64,000 nt of DNA. Origin: Gammaproteobacteria bacterium. Its GTDB lineage: Bacteria > Pseudomonadota > Gammaproteobacteria > Pseudomonadales > Pseudohongiellaceae. Under the pieces are notes generated by a model. The model had not been told where the DNA came from. It did no database searches and saw only the letters and a program-made list of their open reading frames with translations. Position 1 is the stretch's first letter, and every line of letters starts with the position of its first letter. Both the position numbers and the translations under genes were made by a program. This document shows positions 17,641 to 25,484 of the stretch, in pieces. The stretch lies in NCBI GenBank assembly GCA_029244985.1, contig JAQWQD010000010.1, forward strand, positions 1 to 64,000, given 5' to 3'.

Positions 17641-19050
17641 CTAAACGGAAGGTTTCCAGTTTCCATGAAAACCAAACGGAACACGATGGTCCATCATCGC
17701 TTTCGCCAAAGGTCCTTGCTCAATATTTTCAGCATCTAGTATGATTAGGTGGCTTTTGTCTATCTCGGAATCATAAACAGTTGCCAACAAAAACCCTTCA
17801 CCTTCTGGCGAGTCTTCTGAGCGGGGAACAAAAACTGGCTCTGATGTTGCCAGGTTTGGTGACATAGCAAATTGTTTTACAGAGCCTGCTTCCATATCGA
17901 TGCGACTAATTCCGTTATAACGGTCACCGTCCGCACCTCCGCCTACCACACAGGCGAAGTATCCATAGCGATTCTCCAACCCCATGTAGCGTTCATCGAG
18001 TCGGGGAAATTCGCTTTGACTATCTTCAATTTGCTCACACTTGTAGTCAGACGTACCCGCGTCTAAATCTAAAGTCCAGCGAGTCAGTCTCGCCTTGCTC
18101 TTCTCTCTATCAGGGGGGCTTCCGTCCGCATGAGGAAACAAAGGGGCTTCCCCGTACTGGCATACATCACAGGTAACAACATTGCCGTTGCTATGTGCAT
18201 TCATGGGATGAAAAACATAGGCCGGATCACCTTCAAACCATTGAATGTCAGCAACAGATCCCCTGCGTGGCATGACGCCGATAAAACTGCGTTTTTCTGG
18301 CTCCCATGCATAAACAGGTTTACCTTGCATTGCTCTTTCCATAGAACCAGTCAATGGCATTATTGGAAAGATCACATGATCCCGCGTCGTGATAAAATCA
18401 TGAACCATTGCAGCGTAAGGTGCTTCAAACTCTTCACTTTTTACTAAGTTTCCATTCTTATCTGCAACATGAAATGCCATTTTGGGAGATATGGCACCTC
18501 CCGCATTATAAGCAAAGAAAAGCATCTCCCCTGTTTCAGGGTCAATCTTGGGATGTGCCGTCATTGGACCAACTAGTTTTCCATCGAAGTTCCAACTGCC
18601 GATAGATTCTAATGTCACTGGATCTATTTCAAAGGGCGCGCTGGATTCAACCAGCGCTAGTAATTTTTCGCCGTGCCAGACAATATTGGTATTGGCAATT
18701 CCGTCAGTTTCTATTCCTTGAACTCTCGGATCGTTTTGGGCGGGATTGAATATCGCAAATAATGATTCGCCCGCTTCCCTCTCAAGCTGCCATTTTTTAG
18801 TTCTAACCCATTTATTGAGATAGGATACACGACCATTTTCCAGATTAAATCCATGGATCATGCCATCCCCCCCAAACCAATGGTAATCACCTCGGGGAGC
18901 AAACTGCGGATTCGGTCCAATTCGATAAAGTGAACCCGATAGCTCCATTGGGATTTCACCTTCTATTACTAAATCAGGTGCCGCGCATTCCATTTGAATT
19001 GGGGCATAACCGCCCGATAGATTCGGGTGTGAAGGAAATGGTTTTGCCAT
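17641..19050 (-). CDS. Carotenoid oxygenase (RPE65/CCD family)
   Basis: This 469-residue seven-bladed propeller dioxygenase has the four iron-binding histidines in the expected contexts: H166 (T-A-H-P-K), H217 (M-V-H-D-F), H281 (F-H-P-M-N-A-H) and H462 (G-F-H-G-N-W, near the C-terminus). G-S-L-Y-R-I-G-P-N-P near residue 39 is the family opening. It is a cytoplasmic iron(II) enzyme that cleaves double bonds in carotenoids, stilbenes or lignin-like phenylpropanoids. With no carotenoid genes in the window, a phenylpropanoid or stilbene substrate is equally possible. A good ribosome site (AGGAG, 8 nt) precedes the ATG. Confidence 0.9.
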   Translation of the reverse strand: MAKPFPSHPNLSGGYAPIQMECAAPDLVIEGEIPMELSGSLYRIGPNPQFAPRGDYHWFGGDGMIHGFNLENGRVSYLNKWVRTKKWQLEREAGESLFAIFNPAQNDPRVQGIETDGIANTNIVWHGEKLLALVESSAPFEIDPVTLESIGSWNFDGKLVGPMTAHPKIDPETGEMLFFAYNAGGAISPKMAFHVADKNGNLVKSEEFEAPYAAMVHDFITTRDHVIFPIMPLTGSMERAMQGKPVYAWEPEKRSFIGVMPRRGSVADIQWFEGDPAYVFHPMNAHSNGNVVTCDVCQYGEAPLFPHADGSPPDREKSKARLTRWTLDLDAGTSDYKCEQIEDSQSEFPRLDERYMGLENRYGYFACVVGGGADGDRYNGISRIDMEAGSVKQFAMSPNLATSEPVFVPRSEDSPEGEGFLLATVYDSEIDKSHLIILDAENIEQGPLAKAMMDHRVPFGFHGNWKPSV

Positions 19051-19090
19051 GGCATTAGCTCCTGCTTCTAAAAGTTCTGAGAAATTAAAA

Positions 19091-19122
19091 AAAAAGGGAC
19101 TGAGAGTTGACTCAGTCCCTTT
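19091..19122 (-). terminator. Rho-independent terminator of the HisC-like gene
   Basis: A 12-bp perfect stem (AAAGGGACTGAG 19093-19104 with its complement 19111-19122) with a 6-nt loop is followed on the minus strand by at least eight T. It lies about 17 nt beyond the aminotransferase stop and separates it from the carotenoid oxygenase gene. Confidence 0.9.
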
Positions 19123-19138
19123 CGATTTTATGCTTAGA

Positions 19139-20284
19139 TCAAGCCAGCGCTTTGCTGAACACTTCCAACGCTATTTTCATTTCTTCGCGGCTTCCTAATG
19201 AAATTCGGCAATGGGTTTGTTCAAGCGGCGGAAAGTCGCGCCCAACTAATACTTTATGTTCAAGACAGCCCTCTCTAAACTTCGCTGCTGGCATACCCAA
19301 GTTCACAAAGATGTGGTTAGTATTAGAATCAGGTACTTCATAGCCTCTGCTGCGGAAGAAGCCAATGACCTCATCGCGAATTTCAGCATTTTCTTGGGCT
19401 TCCCAAGCGATATGTTCTTTGTCTTCAAGGGCCGTAAGCGCAGCAACTGCTGCAAGCATATTCACATCACCCATACCCCAAGCATTACGAATTTTTTCAA
19501 GGGTTTGTTCTTGCCCAAGCGCGTACCCGACTCTTAAACCTGCCATGCCATGCGCTTTCGAAAATGAGCGAGTTATAAATACTTTTTCAAATTCCATGGC
19601 CAGAGGAACTGCAGTTTCGATCGCGCCAGGTCGGCAATAATTGATGTATGCCTCGTCAATGTGAACATAGGTTTCTGGGTTTTCACGCATGACCCGGCGG
19701 ACGAAACGCTCGACTGCTTGTGGCCCGTGAACCGTTCCCGTGGGGTTATTTGGGTTACATAAGTAAAGTAAGCCAGCACCTGAAGCATTCGCGGCTAGAG
19801 TATCAAGATCCACTCCGAGCCCACTATCCAATGACAGCTCAATTGCCCGCGCATCTATCTCGCGCGCAGTACTTAAACTGGTAGAATAAGTTGGCATCGG
19901 TGTAACGAACGCTTTCTCAGCATCGCAAAATGCTCTTACTGATCCCTGCAGTAAAGGTGTTGATCCCGTTGCAAGCTCCACATTAGCTGTACTGAGGCTA
20001 TAATAATTTGCAATTCCTTCTCTTAACTCATTTACATGATCAGGAGAATAACCTCGACCTACTCGCCTGGTAGTATGAGTACGAATTGCCTCCATGGTAT
20101 TGGGCCCAGGCCCGCGAGCACTTTCGTTTTGATTGAGCTGAATTATGCCATTGTCATATTCTCCCGCAGCATGCTGAGCACGGGTTTGCGCATTGGCTTT
20201 TTGACTAAAAACAGTTGTTCCAGAAACGGCTCCAACAGCAGCTCCTAGCGCTATGGTTCCAAATCCACGTCGGGTAGTTTTCAT
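19139..20284 (-). CDS. Tat-exported HisC-like PLP aminotransferase
   Basis: This 381-residue class I aminotransferase resembles histidinol-phosphate aminotransferase: L-N-Q-N-E-S at 50-55, C-N-P-N-N-P-T-G at 176-183, H-I-D-E-A-Y, and PLP Lys243 in R-S-F-S-K-A-H-G-M-A-G-L-R. The N-terminus is a twin-arginine signal (T-T-R-R-G-F-G-T-I-A-L-G, with a hydrophobic stretch ending K-A-N-A-Q). It is therefore probably exported with PLP bound and not part of histidine synthesis. It is the second exported aminotransferase within 6 kb. GGAGG lies 5 nt before the ATG and a strong terminator follows. Confidence 0.85.
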   Translation of the reverse strand: MKTTRRGFGTIALGAAVGAVSGTTVFSQKANAQTRAQHAAGEYDNGIIQLNQNESARGPGPNTMEAIRTHTTRRVGRGYSPDHVNELREGIANYYSLSTANVELATGSTPLLQGSVRAFCDAEKAFVTPMPTYSTSLSTAREIDARAIELSLDSGLGVDLDTLAANASGAGLLYLCNPNNPTGTVHGPQAVERFVRRVMRENPETYVHIDEAYINYCRPGAIETAVPLAMEFEKVFITRSFSKAHGMAGLRVGYALGQEQTLEKIRNAWGMGDVNMLAAVAALTALEDKEHIAWEAQENAEIRDEVIGFFRSRGYEVPDSNTNHIFVNLGMPAAKFREGCLEHKVLVGRDFPPLEQTHCRISLGSREEMKIALEVFSKALA

Positions 20285-20604
20285 GAGGTCCTCCCGCAGC
20301 CTGACAAGGGCTATCTTTTAATTAGGTGTTGCTCGATTAATTGCTGATATTCAAAGCAACGCGTGTTTAATCTGCCTGCATCATAGCGCTTGCTTAACAC
20401 TGAATTCAATAAAATGAGTCGGGAAGGGGTTATTTCCATAAATCCGGCGACCCATGGGTGCAAATATTTCAAGATTATCTGATCTGCTCGGTCGGATTTC
20501 AGGCATTTGGGAAGCTTGGGCAAAAACACGTAATCTGGAGGCGCCATTCTTGCTGAGGGCCACAGTATGTAGGTCTTAGACTTTAAGCGAGTTTATTAGG
20601 CACT
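20285..20604. other. Intergenic region, possible small reading frame on the minus strand
   Basis: About 320 bp separate the HisC-like gene from the MBL-like gene, both leftward. A 78-codon open frame on the minus strand (20311-20547) encodes an unrecognised basic protein without a clear ribosome binding site. A second overlapping frame is equally long, so neither is supported. The region should hold the promoter of the HisC-like gene. Confidence 0.4.
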
Positions 20605-21318
20605 TTACTGAGGTTCTATAACAGGAAAAGCATTTTCTAATGCCTTTTTCACCGCTCCACGGGCACCCTCCGCAATAAAAGTCCCATGGCCCGAAAGCAA
20701 TTTATCAAAATCCAATTCCAGCAAGCGCTTAAATTCACTTTCCAAACTGCTACCCTCTGGCGTCATTAATTTCAACCAATAGGGTCCGATTATTGTGGTT
20801 TTTGGAAACCCAATTCGAGGCATTAAGATCTTCGCTAACCAATTGTTATAACTGTAGTCACCATAGTGCTGGATTGCATCACAGGTAAATAAGATTCCCC
20901 TATCGCGCTTTAGCAATAGAGCACATTCAGGTTCCTCTGTACCGCGAAACTCAAAAAATTCAGAGTCTTGAAAAGGTGTTAACCCACCAATTCCAATTTC
21001 TATATCGATAGGGGGTTCTATATAAGTTTTTCCACCAGACTGACTCCAAAACTGTGCTTCAAATTTTTTCATGTAGTAGAGATCATCCACTCCATGAAAG
21101 GCTCCCAGTCTAATGATATTTTTTACTTTGCCCATAGAAGTGAGCTTTGCTTCAGTTTTGACGTTAAGTTTAATGGGGTTAATTAGAGAAAGTTCAGTTC
21201 CTTCCCTGATGATTGCCATGTTCCGAGTAATTCGCATTAAGCGATTCATCTTTATACTTCCCCTCACCATAAAGGCGTCGGTTCCAATTTCCTCTATATC
21301 ACTATGGGGATAAATCAT
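20605..21318 (-). CDS. Degenerate metallo-beta-lactamase-fold protein
   Basis: The 237-residue cytoplasmic protein has the MBL-fold layout. The usual H-x-H-x-D-H metal motif is replaced by A-F-H-G-V-D-D-L-Y-Y, while later landmarks C-D-A-I-Q-H-Y-G-D-Y and L-L-S-G-H-G-T remain. The metal site therefore looks incomplete and the protein may not be a classical hydrolase. AGGAA lies 8 nt before the ATG. It lies 16 bp downstream of the acyl-CoA ligase gene on the same strand and is probably co-transcribed with it. Confidence 0.7.
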   Translation of the reverse strand: MIYPHSDIEEIGTDAFMVRGSIKMNRLMRITRNMAIIREGTELSLINPIKLNVKTEAKLTSMGKVKNIIRLGAFHGVDDLYYMKKFEAQFWSQSGGKTYIEPPIDIEIGIGGLTPFQDSEFFEFRGTEEPECALLLKRDRGILFTCDAIQHYGDYSYNNWLAKILMPRIGFPKTTIIGPYWLKLMTPEGSSLESEFKRLLELDFDKLLSGHGTFIAEGARGAVKKALENAFPVIEPQ

Positions 21319-21334
21319 ATTCTTGAATTCCTTC

Positions 21335-23029
21335 TCAAGCGGTCGCTTGTTCTTTTAACTTCAATTCTTTAGTACTTATTTCTCGCATCTTGTACTTCTG
21401 AACTTTCCCGGTGACGGTCATTGGGAAATCATCACCAAAACGAATATAACGTGGCACTTTATAATGAGCAATTTTCCCTTTGCAGAACTCTTTAACTTCA
21501 TCTTCACTCATTTGACAGCCATCAGTTAGTTCAACCCAGGCGATAATCTCCTCTCCGTATTTGGGGTCTGGCACGCCGGTAACTTGCACGGATGCGATAT
21601 TGACATGGGTCATGAGATATTCTTCGATTTCTCGTGGATAAACATTCTCGCCACCGCGCACAATCATATCTTTAATTCTACCGACGATATTGACATAACC
21701 ATCTTTATCCATGATAGCGGTATCGCCAGTATGCATCCATCCATAGCTGTCTATTGCCATTGCAGTAGCTTCCGGATTTTCCCAATAGCCCAACATAACT
21801 GAGTAGCCCCGAGTACAAAGTTCTCCCATCTCGCCAACCGCACATATACTGCCAGATTCTGGATTGATAATTTTTACTTCTACATGAGGATGCACGCGAC
21901 CAACAGTGCTGACCTGTTTATCAAATGGGGAATCGACATGGGTTTGAAAACTTACCGGACTGGTTTCTGTCATCCCATAGGCAATTTCGACTTCTGTCAT
22001 ATGCATAAGATCATTGACCTGTTTCATTGTTTCGATTGGACAGGGTGCGCCAGCCATGATGCCGGTACGCAGACTCGATAACTCGAATTCAGAAAAATTA
22101 GGCAAGGCTAGCTCCGCAATAAACATAGTTGGTACTCCGTAAAGTGCGGTGGCCTTTTCGGCCTGTACTGCTTGTAACGCTGCCTCTGGATCAAAGCCTT
22201 CACTCGGATAAATTGCACAGGCGCCATGGGTTAAACAACCAAGATTACCCATCACCATGCCGAAACAATGATAAAGCGGGACCGGAATGACCAAGCGATC
22301 GGCTTCAGTGAAGTTCATGGTTGCCGCAACGAAGTAACCATTATTCAGAATATTATGATGACTTAGGGTCGCACCTTTTGGAAAACCGGTAGTACCACTT
22401 GTGTATTGAATGTTTATTGCGTCGTCCATATCCTGACCGGACTGACGTGTGTGCAACTGTTCATCACTCGAATTTTTTGCTAAATCTAAAAATTCATCCC
22501 AGTTATAAATGCCAGAAACCGCTGAGGATGTCATTGAAACTATAGTTTTCAGATTCGGAAATTTTACCGAGTTCAATTTGCCAGGTCCTATCATATTCAG
22601 ATTCGGACAAAGCTCTACGACCATTGCTTCGTAATCAGATGTCTTAAATTGATTTTGGAATACCAATCCTTTGCAGCCTGACTGCTCTAAAACATAAGCC
22701 AATTCATGAGTGCGGTAAGCGGGATTTATGGTAACTAAAACGACTCCCACTTTTGCAGTCGCATATTGAGTCACTAGCCATTCGATATTATTTGGCGACC
22801 AAACTCCTACGCGATCACCTTTTTCGAAACCTGCGGCAATAAAAGCTTTTGCCAATTCATTAACGCGCTCTGCCAATTGCGAATAGTTAAGCCGAGTATT
22901 CTGATGAATCGAAACAACCGCCTCTCTTTGAGCAAACTGGTCAACGATTTGATCGAAAAGCTGAGAGATTGGTACGCCAAGTAATGGTTTATCAGAGACG
23001 CCACTAGCATAGCTAACAGTTAAGGACAT
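21335..23029 (-). CDS. Acyl-CoA synthetase (AMP-binding)
   Basis: This 564-residue enzyme of the ANL superfamily has P-loop-like [32 protein letters not shown] and hinge [16 protein letters not shown]. The C-terminal catalytic Lys is in V-T-G-K-V-Q-K-Y. It adenylates a medium/long or branched fatty acid and forms its CoA thioester. It is divergent from liuR across an operator-like palindrome; ligases of this type are often in LiuR regulons of gammaproteobacteria (family knowledge). Control by LiuR is inference. AGGAA lies 7 nt before the ATG. Confidence 0.9.
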   Translation of the reverse strand: MSLTVSYASGVSDKPLLGVPISQLFDQIVDQFAQREAVVSIHQNTRLNYSQLAERVNELAKAFIAAGFEKGDRVGVWSPNNIEWLVTQYATAKVGVVLVTINPAYRTHELAYVLEQSGCKGLVFQNQFKTSDYEAMVVELCPNLNMIGPGKLNSVKFPNLKTIVSMTSSAVSGIYNWDEFLDLAKNSSDEQLHTRQSGQDMDDAINIQYTSGTTGFPKGATLSHHNILNNGYFVAATMNFTEADRLVIPVPLYHCFGMVMGNLGCLTHGACAIYPSEGFDPEAALQAVQAEKATALYGVPTMFIAELALPNFSEFELSSLRTGIMAGAPCPIETMKQVNDLMHMTEVEIAYGMTETSPVSFQTHVDSPFDKQVSTVGRVHPHVEVKIINPESGSICAVGEMGELCTRGYSVMLGYWENPEATAMAIDSYGWMHTGDTAIMDKDGYVNIVGRIKDMIVRGGENVYPREIEEYLMTHVNIASVQVTGVPDPKYGEEIIAWVELTDGCQMSEDEVKEFCKGKIAHYKVPRYIRFGDDFPMTVTGKVQKYKMREISTKELKLKEQATA

Positions 23030-23167
23030 CGGTATTTCCTTGTTGTCGGGTTTTATGATTTTGTTTTTTCTTGCCTTAAACGCCTAACTTAAAAGATAAG
23101 CGAGCCCAGGGAAACTGCTGTCCGTGCATCTTAGACTTTTTCTCTCGGCGGGGTTACTAATTAATTA

Positions 23168-23183
23168 TTTACGTTAACGTAAA
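23168..23183. promoter_or_regulatory. Perfect 16-bp palindrome, probable LiuR operator
   Basis: TTTACGTTAACGTAAA is its own reverse complement. It lies in the 200-bp divergent promoter region between the acyl-CoA ligase gene and the MerR regulator gene, 48 bp upstream of the latter. It resembles the palindromic operators assigned by comparative genomics to LiuR, the MerR-family regulator of branched-chain amino acid breakdown. MerR proteins bind such dyads between the -35 and -10 boxes. Confidence 0.75.
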
Positions 23184-23191
23184 CGTAAGAT

Positions 23192-23209
23192 AACCTCAAA
23201 CCTGAGGTT
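23192..23209 (+). promoter_or_regulatory. Short inverted repeat in the liuR leader
   Basis: AACCTCA (23192-23198) and TGAGGTT (23203-23209) form a 7-bp hairpin with a 4-nt loop, 22 bp before the liuR start codon. It may be a leader-RNA hairpin or a second protein-binding dyad; nothing more can be said. Confidence 0.4.
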
Positions 23210-23231
23210 CAAGAATAAAAGAAAACCACTT

Positions 23232-23594
23232 ATGCGAAGTGAATACAGTATCTCCGAGTTGGCGCGGGAGTTTGGCATAACCCCTCGCGCAATCCGCTTC
23301 TATGAAGAGAAAGGGTTACTATCGCCTCAGCGCAACGGCAGCGCCAGAATTTTCAATGCTGCCGATCGGGTGCGGCTAGTTTTAATCCTAAGGGGTAAGC
23401 GCATTGGTTTTTCTTTGGAAGAAAGCCGCGACATTATTGATATGTATGAACCAGAAACTGCTAACACCCACCAGCTGGAAAGCCTGCTAAATAAGCTCCA
23501 TGAGAAGCGCTTGCTTCTAGAACGGCAGAAAAAAGAAATCACCGTGATGATTAGTGACTTAAAAAAACAGGAACCACTTTTCGCAAGGCATTAA
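23232..23594 (+). CDS. liuR: MerR-family regulator LiuR
   Basis: This 120-residue MerR-type regulator has the N-terminal winged helix-turn-helix (Y-S-I-S-E-L-A-R-E-F-G-I-T-P-R-A-I-R-F-Y) followed by E-x-K-G-L-L-S-P. A dimerising coiled coil occupies about residues 80-110. Neither metal-binding cysteines nor a large effector domain is present, fitting LiuR. Its assignment is supported by position: directly upstream of a liuA remnant and liuB, and next to a LiuR-like palindrome. It would repress or activate leucine/isovalerate catabolic genes. Confidence 0.85.
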   Translation: MRSEYSISELAREFGITPRAIRFYEEKGLLSPQRNGSARIFNAADRVRLVLILRGKRIGFSLEESRDIIDMYEPETANTHQLESLLNKLHEKRLLLERQKKEITVMISDLKKQEPLFARH

Positions 23595-23648
23595 AGATCT
23601 CAGAGAACAAATGATTCCGCTGTCTGCTCGTAAGAAGACGGAGCAAAA

Positions 23649-23774
23649 ATGAACACCAACGAATTTCCAGCCGGTCGATCTCTTCGGGATGCCAAGCTTT
23701 ACGAGATTGGAGCAGGAACGTCTGAGATATGCCGCATCCTTGTGGGGCTAGAACTGTTTAAGGAATCCGCCTAA
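23649..23774 (+). pseudogene. liuA: C-terminal remnant of isovaleryl-CoA dehydrogenase (liuA)
   Basis: This frame of 41 codons encodes [20 protein letters not shown] and then [14 protein letters not shown]. That is the conserved C-terminal end of isovaleryl-CoA dehydrogenase, an acyl-CoA dehydrogenase normally of about 390 residues. It sits exactly where liuA lies in liuR-liuA-liuB operons, 54 bp after liuR and 26 bp before liuB. The first about 350 codons are gone, leaving only the tail. Conserved Arg residues are changed (S-E-I-C-R, G-L-E-L-F), consistent with decay. An internal deletion is the simplest explanation. Confidence 0.8.
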
Positions 23775-23800
23775 CAAGCGGGCACTATTTGGAGTTATAG

Positions 23801-25405
23801 ATGGCTGTTATCCAAACCAAAATTCAAGTTGAAAGCAGCGCCTTCACAGAGAACCAAGCATCCATGCTGGCACAGATCGATGATTTGCGGGTCACCTTGG
23901 CGAAGATCGAACTTGGCGGTCCAGAGGCTGCTAGAGAAAGACATGCCGCGAGAGGGAAATTGCTCCCACGTGATCGAGTATTAAGGTTGATAGATAAAGA
24001 AACTGAATTTCTGGAATTTTCACAACTCGCTGCTTATAACGTTTACGGAGAAGACGTTCCAGCATCCGGAATAATTACCGGCATTGGCAGAGTAAATGGC
24101 GTGGATTGTATAATCATTGTAAACGATGCCACGGTAAAAGGAGGAACCTATTATCCTATTACTGTGAAAAAGCACTTACGCGCTCAAGATATAGCCACTC
24201 AGAATAATCTCCCCTGTATTTATCTTGTTGATTCTGGTGGTGCTAACTTGCCTCGACAGGATCAAGTATTTCCAGACAAAGACCATTTTGGTCGAATCTT
24301 TTTCAATCAAGCAAACATGTCAGCTAAAGGCATCCCCCAGATAGCAGTTGTTATGGGGTCTTGTACAGCCGGTGGAGCGTATGTACCAGCAATGTCAGAT
24401 GAATGTGTCATGGTTCGAAATCAGGCTACTGTATTCCTGGCAGGCCCACCGTTAGTGAAAGCTGCCACTGGCGAAGTCGTTGGAGCTGAAGAGCTAGGTG
24501 GCGCAGATGTCCATTGCAGAAAATCGGGAGTTTCTGACTACTATGCCGAGAATGATGAGCACGCTTTGGAGATTGCACGCAAGATTGTTGGTCACTTAAA
24601 TCACAGAAAAATCTTTGTCAGCAGCAATGATAATGCAGCACCTGCTTACGATATTGAAGAACTTAATGGCGTAGTGCCTGCAAACCCTGCTATAGCGTAT
24701 GACGCAAGAGAAATCATTGCCCGTATCGTTGATGGCTCTCACTTCGATGAATTTAAGGCTCTTTATGGGAAAACCCTGGTGTGTGGTTTCGCCCACATCG
24801 ATGGCTACCCTATCGGCATTATTGCTAACAACGGTATTCTATTTAGTGAGTCCGCCACCAAAGGGGCACACTTTATCGAACTGTGTTCCCAAAGAAAGAT
24901 CCCACTTTTATTCTTACAAAACATAGTTGGGTTTATGGTAGGGAAAGCATTTGAAGCGGGCGGCATTGCCAAACATGGCGCTAAAATGGTGATGGCTGTA
25001 GCCTGTTCCAAAGTGCCAAAATTTACTGTGATCGTAGGTGGTTCATTTGGTGCCGGCAATTACGGCATGTGTGGTCGTGCCTATGATCCGCGGTTTATGT
25101 TTATGTGGCCCAATGCGAGGATTTCTGTCATGGGTGGCGAACAAGCTGCTGGAGTTCTCTCGACTCTCAAGAAAGATCAAATGGAGAAGAAAAACCAGCC
25201 GTGGACCGATGAACAAGATAAAGAGTTCCGTGAGCCCATCTTAGACACCTATCAGAAACAGGGTCATCCTTATTATGCCTCTGCACGCCTCTGGGATGAT
25301 GGTGTGATAGAGCCCACACAAACACGCAATGTAATTGCACGCTGCATGGAAATTGCTCGAAACACACCCATTGAAGAAACTAAGTTTGGCGTATTCAGAA
25401 TGTAA
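23801..25405 (+). CDS. liuB: Methylcrotonyl-CoA carboxylase beta (carboxyltransferase) subunit
   Basis: This 534-residue carboxyltransferase has the two crotonase-like halves of biotin-dependent acyl-CoA carboxylases. The length and [23 protein letters not shown] and Q-N-I-V-G-F-M-V-G closely match methylcrotonyl-CoA carboxylase beta subunits rather than PccB. It transfers carboxyl from biotin to 3-methylcrotonyl-CoA in leucine breakdown. The alpha (biotin) subunit liuD, liuC and liuE do not follow; the next gene is convergent. GGAG lies 6 nt before the ATG. Confidence 0.9.
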   Translation: MAVIQTKIQVESSAFTENQASMLAQIDDLRVTLAKIELGGPEAARERHAARGKLLPRDRVLRLIDKETEFLEFSQLAAYNVYGEDVPASGIITGIGRVNGVDCIIIVNDATVKGGTYYPITVKKHLRAQDIATQNNLPCIYLVDSGGANLPRQDQVFPDKDHFGRIFFNQANMSAKGIPQIAVVMGSCTAGGAYVPAMSDECVMVRNQATVFLAGPPLVKAATGEVVGAEELGGADVHCRKSGVSDYYAENDEHALEIARKIVGHLNHRKIFVSSNDNAAPAYDIEELNGVVPANPAIAYDAREIIARIVDGSHFDEFKALYGKTLVCGFAHIDGYPIGIIANNGILFSESATKGAHFIELCSQRKIPLLFLQNIVGFMVGKAFEAGGIAKHGAKMVMAVACSKVPKFTVIVGGSFGAGNYGMCGRAYDPRFMFMWPNARISVMGGEQAAGVLSTLKKDQMEKKNQPWTDEQDKEFREPILDTYQKQGHPYYASARLWDDGVIEPTQTRNVIARCMEIARNTPIEETKFGVFRM

Positions 25406-25484
25406 ATCAACTCGGCTGCCGTAGTTGCGGTGACAAAAATTAAAACAACTGCTTAATGACTTACCGTGATATTTGACTGCGCAA

